From: an uncultured Lewinella sp.
GTDB lineage: Bacteria > Bacteroidota > Bacteroidia > Chitinophagales > Saprospiraceae
Assembly: GCA_937949535.1 (NCBI GenBank)
Contig: CALEDI010000003.1
Span: 1-49,989 of the forward strand
Direction of reading: 5' to 3'
Length of the DNA stretch: 49,989 nucleotides
A model generated the notes under the pieces. It was not told the origin of the DNA. It was given only the letters and a program-made list of their open reading frames with translations, and did no database searches. The translations under genes were made by a program, and so were the position numbers. Shown in pieces: positions 1-8,400 of the stretch. Every line of letters begins with the position of its first letter. The stretch's first letter is position 1.

Positions 1-141
1 AAAATTTCAATTTTGATACCATGTCATAGAGTAGTTGGTAGTGATGGAAATCTAACTGGTTATGGAGGTGGATTAAAAAGGAAAGAATGGTTATTGAATC
101 ACGAAAAAAATGCCGCTAAAACACTAAAAGCTGAAAGGTAG
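1..141 (+). CDS. ogt: Methylated-DNA--protein-cysteine methyltransferase, C-terminal end (partial)
   Basis: Frame 1 is open from the first base to a TAG at 139-141 and gives 46 residues. They contain the alkyl-acceptor motif PCHRV (Cys8 of the fragment) followed by [20 protein letters not shown], the hallmark C-terminal end of Ogt/MGMT proteins. These transfer the alkyl group from O6-alkylguanine to their own cysteine and are consumed in the act. The N-terminal part lies outside the window. The stretch is clearly more AT-rich than the genes that follow, so it may have a separate history. It sits just before an IS21 remnant. The family assignment is firm from the motif; completeness cannot be judged. 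Confidence 0.93.
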   Translation, partial: KISILIPCHRVVGSDGNLTGYGGGLKRKEWLLNHEKNAAKTLKAER

Positions 142-308
142 CCTGAGCGCAGCGAAGCCTACCGTTCCGCTTTTGTTGGACGAACCCGCCACCCCACGAT
201 TTGGCCCTATGGGCATTGAACCAAAGTGGCCTGTCCGAACCGCGAGGCGGAGGGCGTAAAACCTCCACCTTCAAGGTCAAAAGCGCGGAGAGCAGAAAAC
301 CACTGCAT

Positions 309-353
309 ATTCCGCCCCATCTGACCCCCCCAATTCCGCAACTTTGACCCCCC
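309..353. repeat. IS21-type terminal repeats, two tandem units
   Basis: Two copies of the unit ATTCCGC-n(5-6)-TGACCCCCC lie head to tail, at 309-330 and 333-353. IS21-family elements carry such multiple short repeats at their ends as transposase binding sites. They lie directly outside the stop of the istB remnant, where the right end of such an element is expected. The boundary of the element to the left is not certain; it is probably close to 300. Confidence 0.6.
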
Positions 354-379
354 TGCTGATCTAGCGCGTAAAATGGATG

Positions 380-520
380 CTATGAAGATAAGTGTTCGGG
401 CCGTTTACGCAAGCTTTCTCCTTTAAGTTCGATGCGATGGGCTTTAGGGATGAGTCGGTCGAGGATGGCGTCGGCGACGGTGGGTTCGTCGAGGTAGGCG
501 TGCCATTTGGCGGCAATTTG
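380..520 (-). pseudogene. istB: istB 3' fragment (IS21-family transposition helper), truncated
   Basis: Read on the minus strand, the frame ending at a TAG (complement of 380-382) gives [20 protein letters not shown] followed by [20 protein letters not shown]. This is the well-known C-terminal end of the IstB ATPase, which helps the IstA transposase of IS21 elements. Similarity stops near 520, where the upstream region of the SNF2 gene begins, so about 45 of the usual 250 residues remain and there is no istA. The insertion is dead. Its right-end repeats are still present at 309-353. Confidence 0.82.
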
Positions 521-586
521 ATTTACACCTCCCCGCCCCCAACCAAACTTCCCCTATCTTCCCCCCTGCAAAAAGCAAAGCAGCAG

Positions 587-3148
587 ATGGCCAAGAAAAC
601 AGCTACGAAGAAAAAGAAAAAAGTCTCCTACCACCGCCAGCCAGAAGACCTGTCTAACCGAGAATACCAGTTGGAGCTGCGGCGGCAGTTTGGCCCAAAG
701 CAGCAATTTTCGTTGGAGAACCACGGAGACCACCGCGTTTGGTCAGATTTTACCGTAACCAACCTTGAGCGAAAAACCGCCTACCGCCTCGCCATCCGAG
801 GCACTGAAGTTGGGGATAACTTCTGCAGCTGTTACGACTTCCGAACCAACCGCCTCGGCACCTGCAAACACATAGAGTGGGCGCTCTTCAAGCTTGCCAA
901 CACCCACGGCAACAAACAGTACTTCAAAAAGCCGCCGCTCGTTGCGGCCTATTCCTCTCTGTACGTAGACTATCTGGGCGAGCAGCCCAACCTCCGCCTC
1001 CGCATCGGAGACGATCGGCGGGAAGACTTCGAGGCACTCGCTACCGATTACTTCACCGCCGACGGCGAACTCCTGCCCCACGCTTGGCTACAACTCGATG
1101 GGTTCCTGAAAAAAGCCCGCGCACTAGACGCAGGCTTCCGGTGTTACCCCGATGCGCTAGACCTCATCATCCAGCGGAGAGAAGACGAGCGCCGCAACAA
1201 AATAATCCAACGGGTAGACGCCGACCCCGCCAGCCTAGACAAGATCGTGAAGGCAACGCTCTACCCCTACCAACGCGAAGGCGCCCTCTTCGCCTTCCAA
1301 GCAGGCCGCGCCATGATTGCCGACGAGATGGGCCTCGGCAAAACCCTCCAAGCCATCGCCTCGGCCGAGTTGTTCCGGCGCGAGCTGGGCATCGACTCGG
1401 TCTACATCGTTTGCCCAACCTCGCTGAAGTACCAATGGAAGGCAGAAATTGAAAAATTCACCGACTCTACCGCCAGCGTTATTGAGGGCAGCCAAGTGAA
1501 AAGAAGGGAACAATACGCTAAAACCGATGCGTTCTACAAAATCCTTACCTACAACGTTGTCGCCCGAGACATCACCTACCTCAACAGCCAAAACCCCGAC
1601 CTCATCATCCTCGATGAGGCCCAACGGATCAAGAACTACGACACCAAAATATCCCACGCCGTAAAGCGGCTCGAAGCGCCGCACCGCATCGCCCTCACCG
1701 GTACGCCGCTGGAGAACAAAATCGAAGACCTCTACTCCATCGTGCAGTTCCTAGACCAGTACCGGCTCGGGCCGCTGTGGTTGCTCTACGCCCGCCACGT
1801 TGCCCGCGATGAGCAGGGCATAGTGCGCGGTTACCGCTACCTCGACGAAATAAAGGGCAAGCTCTCCGACCTCGTCATCCGTCGCCTCAAAAAAGACGTA
1901 GCCCACCAACTGCCGGAAAGGGTGGACAAGAACTTCTTGGTCCCGATGACCCTACCGCAGAAAGACATGCACGATGGCTACCAGAACGACGTAGCCCAGC
2001 TCGTCGCCAAATGGCGCCGCCACAACTACCTGAGCGAAACCGACCGCCAGCGGCTGATGGGGTACCTGCAACTGATGCGGATGAGCTGCAACAGCACCTA
2101 CATCGTAGACCAGAAAACCCACCACGACACCAAGATCGACGAGCTGTTCTACCTGCTGGAAGAGCGGCTGGCCGAGCCGGGGCAAAAGGTGGTCGTGTTT
2201 AGCCAATGGGCCCGGATGACGAAGCTCGTCGGGGATCGGCTAACCGAGAAGGGCGTCCCTTTCGCCAGCCTCCACGGTGGCGTGCCGAGCGCAAAACGAG
2301 GCGCTTTGTTGGATCGTTTTCGGGATGAAGACGATTGCCGGATTTTCCTAAGTACCGATGCCGGAGGTGTTGGGCTCAACCTTCAGCAAGCCGCCTTGGT
2401 CGTCAACCTAGACCTGCCCTGGAACCCGGCGGTGCTGGAACAGCGCATCGCCCGCGTTCACCGCTTGGGCCAGAAGCGCGGCGTGCAGGTCGTCAACCTC
2501 ATCAGCGAAGGCACCATTGAGCATCGTATGGTGCATACCCTGCGCTTCAAATCGCAGCTCGCTTCGGCTGTGCTGGATACGGGACAAGACAGCGTATTTA
2601 TGTCTGACCGGAAGTTCAGCGAATTCATGGAGCACTTGGAGAAAGTACAAGGCACGCCACTCGCCACTTCCGGCGGCGGAGAGCCCGTCTCGGACGACAA
2701 CCTAGAAAACCCCAAAGGGCAGGCCGCCGCGCCCGCACCGGAAGACGATTGGATGGACGAGCCAAATGCTGCCCCAACGCCATCTCCGGGGGGAGAAGCT
2801 GGCGGAACGGGACCAAATACTTCGCCCGATCCGGCGACTTCGGCGGAGAATGTTTCTCCAAAAACCAACCCTGCACCTGCGGCCCCGCCCCCCAATACAG
2901 TGCCCGAAACCCAGGCCAATGTGCCAGCTAAGGCCGCCGCTACTTCGGCGGCAGGTTTGGTCAGTGAAGGCGTAGGTTTTCTGGAGCGGCTGACCAAAAC
3001 ACTGGCCGACGAAGCGGCCACCCGCGCGCTCGTTGGTGAAATCACCGAAACCGATACGGAAGGAAAAACCTACTTGAAAATACCCGTAGAAAGCCAAGAA
3101 ACGGTCACGGGCGTCCTGAAATTATTGGGCGGCCTTTTTGGGCGGTAG
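587..3148 (+). CDS. SWIM zinc-finger SNF2-family DNA helicase/translocase
   Basis: 853 residues from the ATG at 587. The open frame runs further upstream to 392, but that part translates the antisense of the istB remnant and is not protein-like; the K-rich MAKKTATKKK start is the natural one. A SWIM zinc finger (C80-x-C82, C93-x-H95) is followed by the two RecA-like SNF2 lobes: Walker A GLGKT at about 249-253, DEAQ at about 343, TGTPLENK, and the QRIARVHRLGQ arginine-finger motif near 615. A Pro/Ala/Gly-rich linker of about 130 residues and a short C-terminal domain follow. Such proteins are ATP-driven DNA translocases, probably acting in repair or transcription-coupled remodelling. The linker contains one copy of the 17-bp motif (2873-2889), and another copy lies just after the stop. 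Confidence 0.9.
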   Translation: MAKKTATKKKKKVSYHRQPEDLSNREYQLELRRQFGPKQQFSLENHGDHRVWSDFTVTNLERKTAYRLAIRGTEVGDNFCSCYDFRTNRLGTCKHIEWALFKLANTHGNKQYFKKPPLVAAYSSLYVDYLGEQPNLRLRIGDDRREDFEALATDYFTADGELLPHAWLQLDGFLKKARALDAGFRCYPDALDLIIQRREDERRNKIIQRVDADPASLDKIVKATLYPYQREGALFAFQAGRAMIADEMGLGKTLQAIASAELFRRELGIDSVYIVCPTSLKYQWKAEIEKFTDSTASVIEGSQVKRREQYAKTDAFYKILTYNVVARDITYLNSQNPDLIILDEAQRIKNYDTKISHAVKRLEAPHRIALTGTPLENKIEDLYSIVQFLDQYRLGPLWLLYARHVARDEQGIVRGYRYLDEIKGKLSDLVIRRLKKDVAHQLPERVDKNFLVPMTLPQKDMHDGYQNDVAQLVAKWRRHNYLSETDRQRLMGYLQLMRMSCNSTYIVDQKTHHDTKIDELFYLLEERLAEPGQKVVVFSQWARMTKLVGDRLTEKGVPFASLHGGVPSAKRGALLDRFRDEDDCRIFLSTDAGGVGLNLQQAALVVNLDLPWNPAVLEQRIARVHRLGQKRGVQVVNLISEGTIEHRMVHTLRFKSQLASAVLDTGQDSVFMSDRKFSEFMEHLEKVQGTPLATSGGGEPVSDDNLENPKGQAAAPAPEDDWMDEPNAAPTPSPGGEAGGTGPNTSPDPATSAENVSPKTNPAPAAPPPNTVPETQANVPAKAAATSAAGLVSEGVGFLERLTKTLADEAATRALVGEITETDTEGKTYLKIPVESQETVTGVLKLLGGLFGR
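2873..2889 (+). repeat. Copy of the dispersed 17-bp motif (one mismatch), inside a CDS
   Basis: GCACCTGCGGCCCCGCC, in the low-complexity linker of the SNF2 protein, read as codons for A-P-A-A-P. See the motif finding. Confidence 0.7.
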
Positions 3149-3153
3149 TTGTT

Positions 3154-3170
3154 GGCGCGGCCGCAGGTGC
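3154..3170 (-). repeat. Copy of the dispersed 17-bp motif (exact)
   Basis: Exact GCACCTGCGGCCGCGCC on the minus strand, 6 bases after the stop codon of the SNF2 gene and outside any gene. Confidence 0.75.
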
Positions 3171-3255
3171 AAGGGGAGGTTTTAGGGGTGCGCTCTGTCG
3201 CGGCGGCTGTTTTTTAACTGGATTTAGTCCGGCCGCCCGCAGGCGTTGAAGGTGT

Positions 3256-3330
3256 GGATGCTCGCTGCGCTCGTAACCTCACCCCCAGCCCCTCTCCATC
3301 GGAGAGGGGAGCATGACATCGCTGCGGCTT
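3256..3330 (-). repeat. Hairpin element family A, inverted copy
   Basis: On the minus strand this copy reads GGAGAGGGG-type hairpin, GGGGGTGAGGTTAC and then ACGAGCGCAGCGAGCATCC. It matches the plus-strand copies at 3470-3553 and 14051-14129. Confidence 0.6.
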
Positions 3331-3469
3331 CGCCTTGCTAGATTGATTGTTTAGAATGAAAATTGTACGAATGCCCTTCATAGAAATACAAGCTCGAACA
3401 TGGCACACCTAACGCAATCTGCATAATAAGTAACTTCTAGCGAAGGCGAAGCCGCAGCGGTTTAGTTAA

Positions 3470-3553
3470 ACGAGCGCAGCGAGCAGAGCCGTCTCCCCTC
3501 TCCACCGGAGAGGGGTCGGGGGTGAGGTTACGAGCGCAGCGAGCAGAGCCGTC
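3470..3553 (+). repeat. Hairpin element family A flanked by 24-bp direct repeats
   Basis: The unit beginning ACGAGCGCAGCGAGCA occurs at 3470-3493 and again, identical over 24 bp, at 3530-3553. Between them is a perfect 9-bp stem, CCCCTCTCC/GGAGAGGGG (3495-3515, loop ACC), followed by TCGGGGGTGAGGTT. A related copy is at 14051-14129. The function is unknown. Confidence 0.65.
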
Positions 3554-3694
3554 CTCCAACGCCTCCCTCATGATTAAAGAAACGCAAGGATTTACTGGGC
3601 CTGCGAGCGTCCAGTTGGTGAATTTGCGCTAAAATAAAACTTAAGCAGCTAGCCGCCACTATCACCTCCTTATATATGGTCTTAACGGCAGATT

Positions 3695-3756
3695 CCTATT
3701 TTGAGCAAACTGATGGGTAGCGGCGAGCCGCTACCCATCAGTTTGCTCAAAACAGG
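3695..3756. other. Very long perfect hairpin upstream of recA
   Basis: Arms 3699-3724 and 3727-3752 are perfect reverse complements over 26 bp with only two bases between them. Three more outer pairs follow after one mismatch. No T-run follows that would make it a classical terminator. A 79-codon open frame through it is an artefact of the palindrome. Confidence 0.75.
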
Positions 3757-3878
3757 AACTCGCCGCCAGAACTACAAACATTTGTTTTATTTCAAACATT
3801 TTTTGTACGCAGTAAATTTACATTTAGCCATAAATAGACAAAAAGTGAAAATAATTTGCTTTTATTGCTGTCGAAGTG

Positions 3879-3909
3879 TTGTGTGGTATTGTTTGAGTGT
3901 TTATATTTG
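3879..3909 (+). promoter_or_regulatory. Bacteroidota-type promoter of recA
   Basis: TTG at 3879-3881 and TATATTTG at 3902-3909 are separated by 20 bp. This fits the TTG-N(19-21)-TAnnTTTG promoter read by the primary sigma factor of Bacteroidota. The predicted start near 3916 gives a leader of about 37 bases. I see no LexA-type palindrome. Confidence 0.6.
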
Positions 3910-3952
3910 TACCATCGCAAAACAAAACAAGTTCTTTTAAACAGCAGCTATT

Positions 3953-5017
3953 ATGGCAAACAAAGAAAAGGATACCGCCGCAAAAATGAAGGCGCTCCAA
4001 ATGACGATCGACCGTCTTGACAAAGCCTACGGAAAAGGCACCATCATGCGCCTCGGCGAGTCGCAGGCCGCCAATGTGGAGGCCATCCCAACTGGTTCTC
4101 TCGGGCTAGACGTTGCCGTCGGCATCGGCGGCTTCCCTAAAGGCCGGATCATCGAGATCTACGGCCCAGAATCTTCCGGTAAAACTACCCTCGCCATTCA
4201 CGCCATCGCTGAGTGCCAGAAGCGTGGCGGCATCGCCGCCATCGTCGACGCCGAACACGCCTTCGACCGTTTCTACGCCGAAGCCCTTGGCGTAGATACC
4301 GACAACCTCCTCATCAGCCAGCCCGACAACGGAGAGCAGGCCCTGGAGATCACCGAAAACCTCATCCGCTCCGGCGCTGTCGACATCCTCGTCGTTGACT
4401 CCGTTGCGGCCCTCGTTCCTCGCGCAGAGATAGAAGGCGAAATGGGCGACTCCAAGATGGGCCTCCAAGCCCGCCTCATGAGCCAGGCCATGCGTAAGCT
4501 CACCGGTACCATCGGCAAAACGGGATGTTGCTGCATCTTCATCAACCAGCTCCGCGAAAAGATCGGCGTTATGTTCGGCAACCCCGAAACCACCACCGGT
4601 GGTAACGCCCTGAAATTCTACGCTTCCATGCGGATTGATATTCGCCGCTCCGGCGCTGCCATCAAAGACAAGGAAGGCAACGTGATCGGTAACCACGTGA
4701 AGGTGAAAGTAGCCAAGAACAAACTGGCCGCTCCTTTCCGTATCGCTGAGTTCGACATCATGTACGGGCAAGGCATCTCCAAGACAGGAGAGATCGTAGA
4801 CATAGGCGTAGACCTAGACATCATCAAGAAATCCGGCGCATGGTATGCCTACGGCGATGCCAAAATCGCGCAAGGCCGCGAAGCGGCCAAGACCTTCATG
4901 ATGGACAACCCAGAAGTGGCCGCCGAAATCGAAGCCCGCGTAAAAGCCAAACTGATGGGCACCGAAGAAGAAGAGGCACCCGAACTGGACAAGGCCCCGG
5001 ATGCCGTTGAAGCCTAG
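3953..5017 (+). CDS. recA: RecA recombinase
   Basis: 354 residues, the normal length. The protein shows Walker [10 protein letters not shown] (about 70-78), the [10 protein letters not shown] Walker B strand, the MRKLTG helix, the [29 protein letters not shown] loop region of RecA in parts, and an acidic tail ([17 protein letters not shown]). RecA forms the ATP-dependent filament on single-stranded DNA for homologous recombination and repair. It is transcribed alone from the promoter at 3879-3909. Its stop codon lies inside a 14-bp duplication created next to a small repeat element (5018-5179). A hairpin with a T-rich tail at 5256-5294 is the likely transcript end, so the mRNA would carry the element in its 3' untranslated part. 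Confidence 0.98.
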   Translation: MANKEKDTAAKMKALQMTIDRLDKAYGKGTIMRLGESQAANVEAIPTGSLGLDVAVGIGGFPKGRIIEIYGPESSGKTTLAIHAIAECQKRGGIAAIVDAEHAFDRFYAEALGVDTDNLLISQPDNGEQALEITENLIRSGAVDILVVDSVAALVPRAEIEGEMGDSKMGLQARLMSQAMRKLTGTIGKTGCCCIFINQLREKIGVMFGNPETTTGGNALKFYASMRIDIRRSGAAIKDKEGNVIGNHVKVKVAKNKLAAPFRIAEFDIMYGQGISKTGEIVDIGVDLDIIKKSGAWYAYGDAKIAQGREAAKTFMMDNPEVAAEIEARVKAKLMGTEEEEAPELDKAPDAVEA

Positions 5018-5179
5018 GGTGTGTAGTCTGCCTATAAATTAGTCCGCTGACTATCATCAAAACGCGAAGCGTTTTTATAAGCCCCTCCCCCGTGGGGAGG
5101 GGTTTAGCTGCGCTGCTGCCTACGGCGGTGGGGAGGGGGTTTGCGCGCGGAGACAATTCATTACAGATTACATACCCTG
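5018..5179 (+). mobile_element. MITE-like element B, copy 1 (after recA)
   Basis: About 161 bp. The ends are GGTGTGTAGTCTG and CAGATTACATACC, imperfect inverted repeats. The inside carries a CCTCCCC/GGGGAGG hairpin and no gene. CGTTGAAGCCTAGG occurs on both sides (5005-5018 and 5180-5193), which looks like a target duplication; the recA stop is part of the left copy. Copies 2 and 3 are at 46330-46493 and 49641-49784, all in the same orientation. Confidence 0.75.
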
Positions 5180-5255
5180 CGTTGAAGCCTAGGCTTCCCA
5201 CCAAGAAGTTTTACTTGTTATCGTTTTAGCGACGATAATCCCTGAACTGAAATCA

Positions 5256-5294
5256 GTGCCCGTTTCTACTCGTAGAAGCGGGCACATTTCTTTT
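5256..5294 (+). terminator. Probable recA transcription terminator
   Basis: A 14-bp stem (GTGCCCGTTTCTAC with GTAGAAGCGGGCAC, one G-T pair, loop TC) spans 5256-5285 and is followed by ATTTCTTTT. Confidence 0.65.
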
Positions 5295-5421
5295 GGCTCA
5301 GCTGCTTGAAAATAAACAGAATTGAAAAAAAACGAGCATACAGACAACTAACCTTCCTTCCCAAGCCTTTAGAAAGGGTTACCACCGACCGAACAGCGTC
5401 GTGTATAATCCCCCTATCTGA

Positions 5422-8400
5422 ATGAACGGATCTTTCCGCGACTCCTGGAGTAAGCTTTCCCCCACTGAACGTGACGTAGTTACGGCTCTCAGCATCGTGT
5501 ATGAGGAGCGTTCCGTATTAGACCTCTCCCGGCTACTGAACAAAATCGGGCTGCGCCCGCCAGTGGGCGAATCTCGTTTCACCCACGCGGGAACCGAAGA
5601 GATCATCCATAAAGTCTACGAGCTTGGGGTAGTGATAAAACACGACGACCGAACTTGGCGCATCAACACTGATTTTTCCGAAGAGATCATGCGCCTCGCC
5701 CACCGGCGGCCAGACTTTGAGCACCTGCTCAATGAAGTGCGCCGAGAGCTACCCTACAAAACGTACTGGCAGCCTTCGAGTCATTTAGCACTGATGCGCG
5801 AAATCCGGATCGCTTTTTATTTGCAGAATGAGTCTGGCTTTGACCGGCTCCAGAACGAGACCGAGACATTTTACCCAGATAAAGCCAAAGCGGGCCTTTT
5901 CATTGATCCGCTCTTTGGCTTCTTTGAGCCGCGTTGGGTGGAGCAATTGCCGCCCGCTTGGCAGGAAATCAATGTGCGCAAAGCCTTCCGCCGTGCCATC
6001 CGGGAGATGGAGCCGCTGGATGCGTTGGTTGAGTTCCTGGAGCAACACGAAAACATCCGCGAAGGCGTCGCTGGCCCGCTGCGTGAACTACTCACCGAAG
6101 CCTTCGTACTTCAGGGCGCATGGAGCCGCCTTCGCCTGTGGGGAGATTTGGAAACCGACGAGTGGCGCAAAGCTGCCATCAGCCTGATTTACCACGTACT
6201 GCGCGATGACGACGAAGGGGCTGCGGCTTTCATCGAAGATGTCCGTAAGGGCTATCGCCGCGACTACGAAGACAAATTCCCCGTTCACCTTTCGGGCTAC
6301 CTCTATTTGCTGTCTTTGCTTCGTCATGGAGGCGTAAAGAGCGCCGAAAAAATTGGGCAGCACCTAGAGAACATGGACCCGACGCACAACCTGCGCCTCG
6401 GCGGAACATACCTCGTTTTCCAAGCCCTTTTCGCCTACCTGCGCAACGACGAGACCGCTCAGGTTATCGCCGACGATGGCCTACTCCGTACCGAAAACAA
6501 CGCCTTCACGTTTACCTTCCACGCCATGTACCGGATGTGGACGGACAGCTCCGCAAACCCAGCAACCGAAGCTTACCTTGCTGAGCTTGATGCGCTACGA
6601 GACAAAGCCCAAACCAACGGTTACCGTTGGGTAGAGATGGAGCTTACCCGCGTCTTGGCCGTGCGCCACCCCAACGAAAAAGCCCGCAAGGCTTTCATGG
6701 GCCGGGCTGAAACCCTAAGCAAAGAACTACACATCTACTCCCTAGCCGATGCGATGCCCCGCATCGAGCCCTGGGAGCGCGCACTGGAAGTATTGGCCAG
6801 CATGGGCAACCAAGAACAACGCGCAGAAAAACGGGCCAAAAAGACCGCCCGCTTCGTCTGGTTTGTAGACTTTGAAGCGAAAGAATTGGAGCCTCGCGAA
6901 CAGACAATGGCCAAGAACGGAACCTGGTCTAAAGGCCGCAAGGTTGCCCTAAAACGGGTAAAACAAGGCGATGTAGCCGGCATGACGCCGCAAGACGTCA
7001 CCGTAGCCCAAGCCATTGAAGAAGACTTTAGCAAGTACCACCCCAACGGCCATTACCAGATTAAATACGAGAACGCCTTATTGGCCTTGGTTGGCCATCC
7101 CAACCTTTACCTAAAGCAAAACCCGGCAGTGGGTGTAGACTTGGTACGGCGCAATCCGCAGTTACTGATTGAGGAAGGAGACAACCGCCTTTACCTACGC
7201 TTCGCGCAGGAGTTTGAAGGTACTGGCGTACAGGTAGTGAAGGAAACCCCAACTCGCTACCAAGTAATTGAGGTGAACGATAACCACAACAACATCCACC
7301 GCCAAATAGGGGATGGGCTCGAAATACCGAAGCGTGCCCGCCACCGCCTAACCGAGGTGAGCCGCAACCTCAGCAAGATCGTTGAAGTGCAGAGTACCCT
7401 CAATGGCGTAATCGATGATGTAGACGAAACCAAGGCAGACCAACGGACCTACGTTCACCTGCTCCCGATTGGGGAAACTTTTAAAGTGGAGTTCTTCGTG
7501 AAACCACTTAGGGAAGAAGACCAATACTTCAAGCCCGGCAAAGGCCGCAACAAAGTAATCGGGGATACCGACGGCCACCGACGCCTCGCAGAGCGCAACC
7601 TCGCCAAAGAGATTGAAGCCGCCGAAAACGTAATCCTCGCCTGCCCAACCCTCCAACGGATTGTTCACCGCGACTACGAATGGCAGGTAGACGAAGTGGA
7701 AGAATGCCTGAGCATCCTGCTCGAACTACAGCCCGTTCGTGCGCTAGACCAGATCGTGTTGGAGCACCCTCGGGGAGAACGGATCCGTTTGGTTGGCAGC
7801 GTAGATTTTGGCGACCTATCCCTTGGCGTAAAAGAAAAAGCTGGTTGGTTCGACGTAGAAGGAGAACTGGTAGTAGACGACAACCAGGTCATCAACTTCC
7901 GCGAACTAATGGAAAAGGTAGCGGAGAACGAACAGAGCAAGTTCATCCAGCTCAGCGAAGGGCAATACGTTGCCCTCACCGAAAACCTTCGTCGTAAACT
8001 GCGCGAGATGGAAGGCTTGATGAGCCAGGGCAAAGATGGCCTCCAGCTCCACCCCCTCGCAGCGGGTATCCTAGACGATGTGGCCGACCAACTCGGTGGT
8101 TTCGAAGCAGACGTTGCTTGGCGAGAGAGCCTCCAACGCATCCAAAACGTAAACCGGACCATCGCGCGCGTACCGTCTACCTTCCGGGCGGAGCTGCGGC
8201 CTTACCAGCTAGACGGCTTCCGCTGGCTGATGCGCTTGGCAGATTGGGGCGTAGGAGCCTGCCTTGCGGATGACATGGGATTGGGTAAAACCGTTCAGGG
8301 CCTCGCAATGCTGCAAGCACGCGCAGAGCTCGGCCCCGCACTGGTCATTGCACCTGCATCCGTGACTAGAAATTGGGTGCGTGAGTCTGCGAAGTTTGCG

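Larger units (their letters stand above)
3149..3698. other. Repeat-rich intergenic region, no gene seen
   Basis: No credible coding frame. It holds one exact 17-bp motif, an inverted pair of hairpin elements (3256-3330 and 3470-3553), and ordinary sequence between them. The flanks of the two elements also match in inverted orientation (GCTGCGGCTTCGCCTT at 3321-3336 against its complement near 3440-3456), so the whole 3240-3560 block could fold as one large structure. Confidence 0.6.

Noticed and set aside
3701-3940. 79-codon open frame before recA
   Set aside because: Its first part is the palindromic hairpin and the rest is AT-rich promoter DNA; no protein family and it would overlap the recA promoter.
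4106-4771. 221-codon frame antisense to recA
   Set aside because: Shadow of recA.
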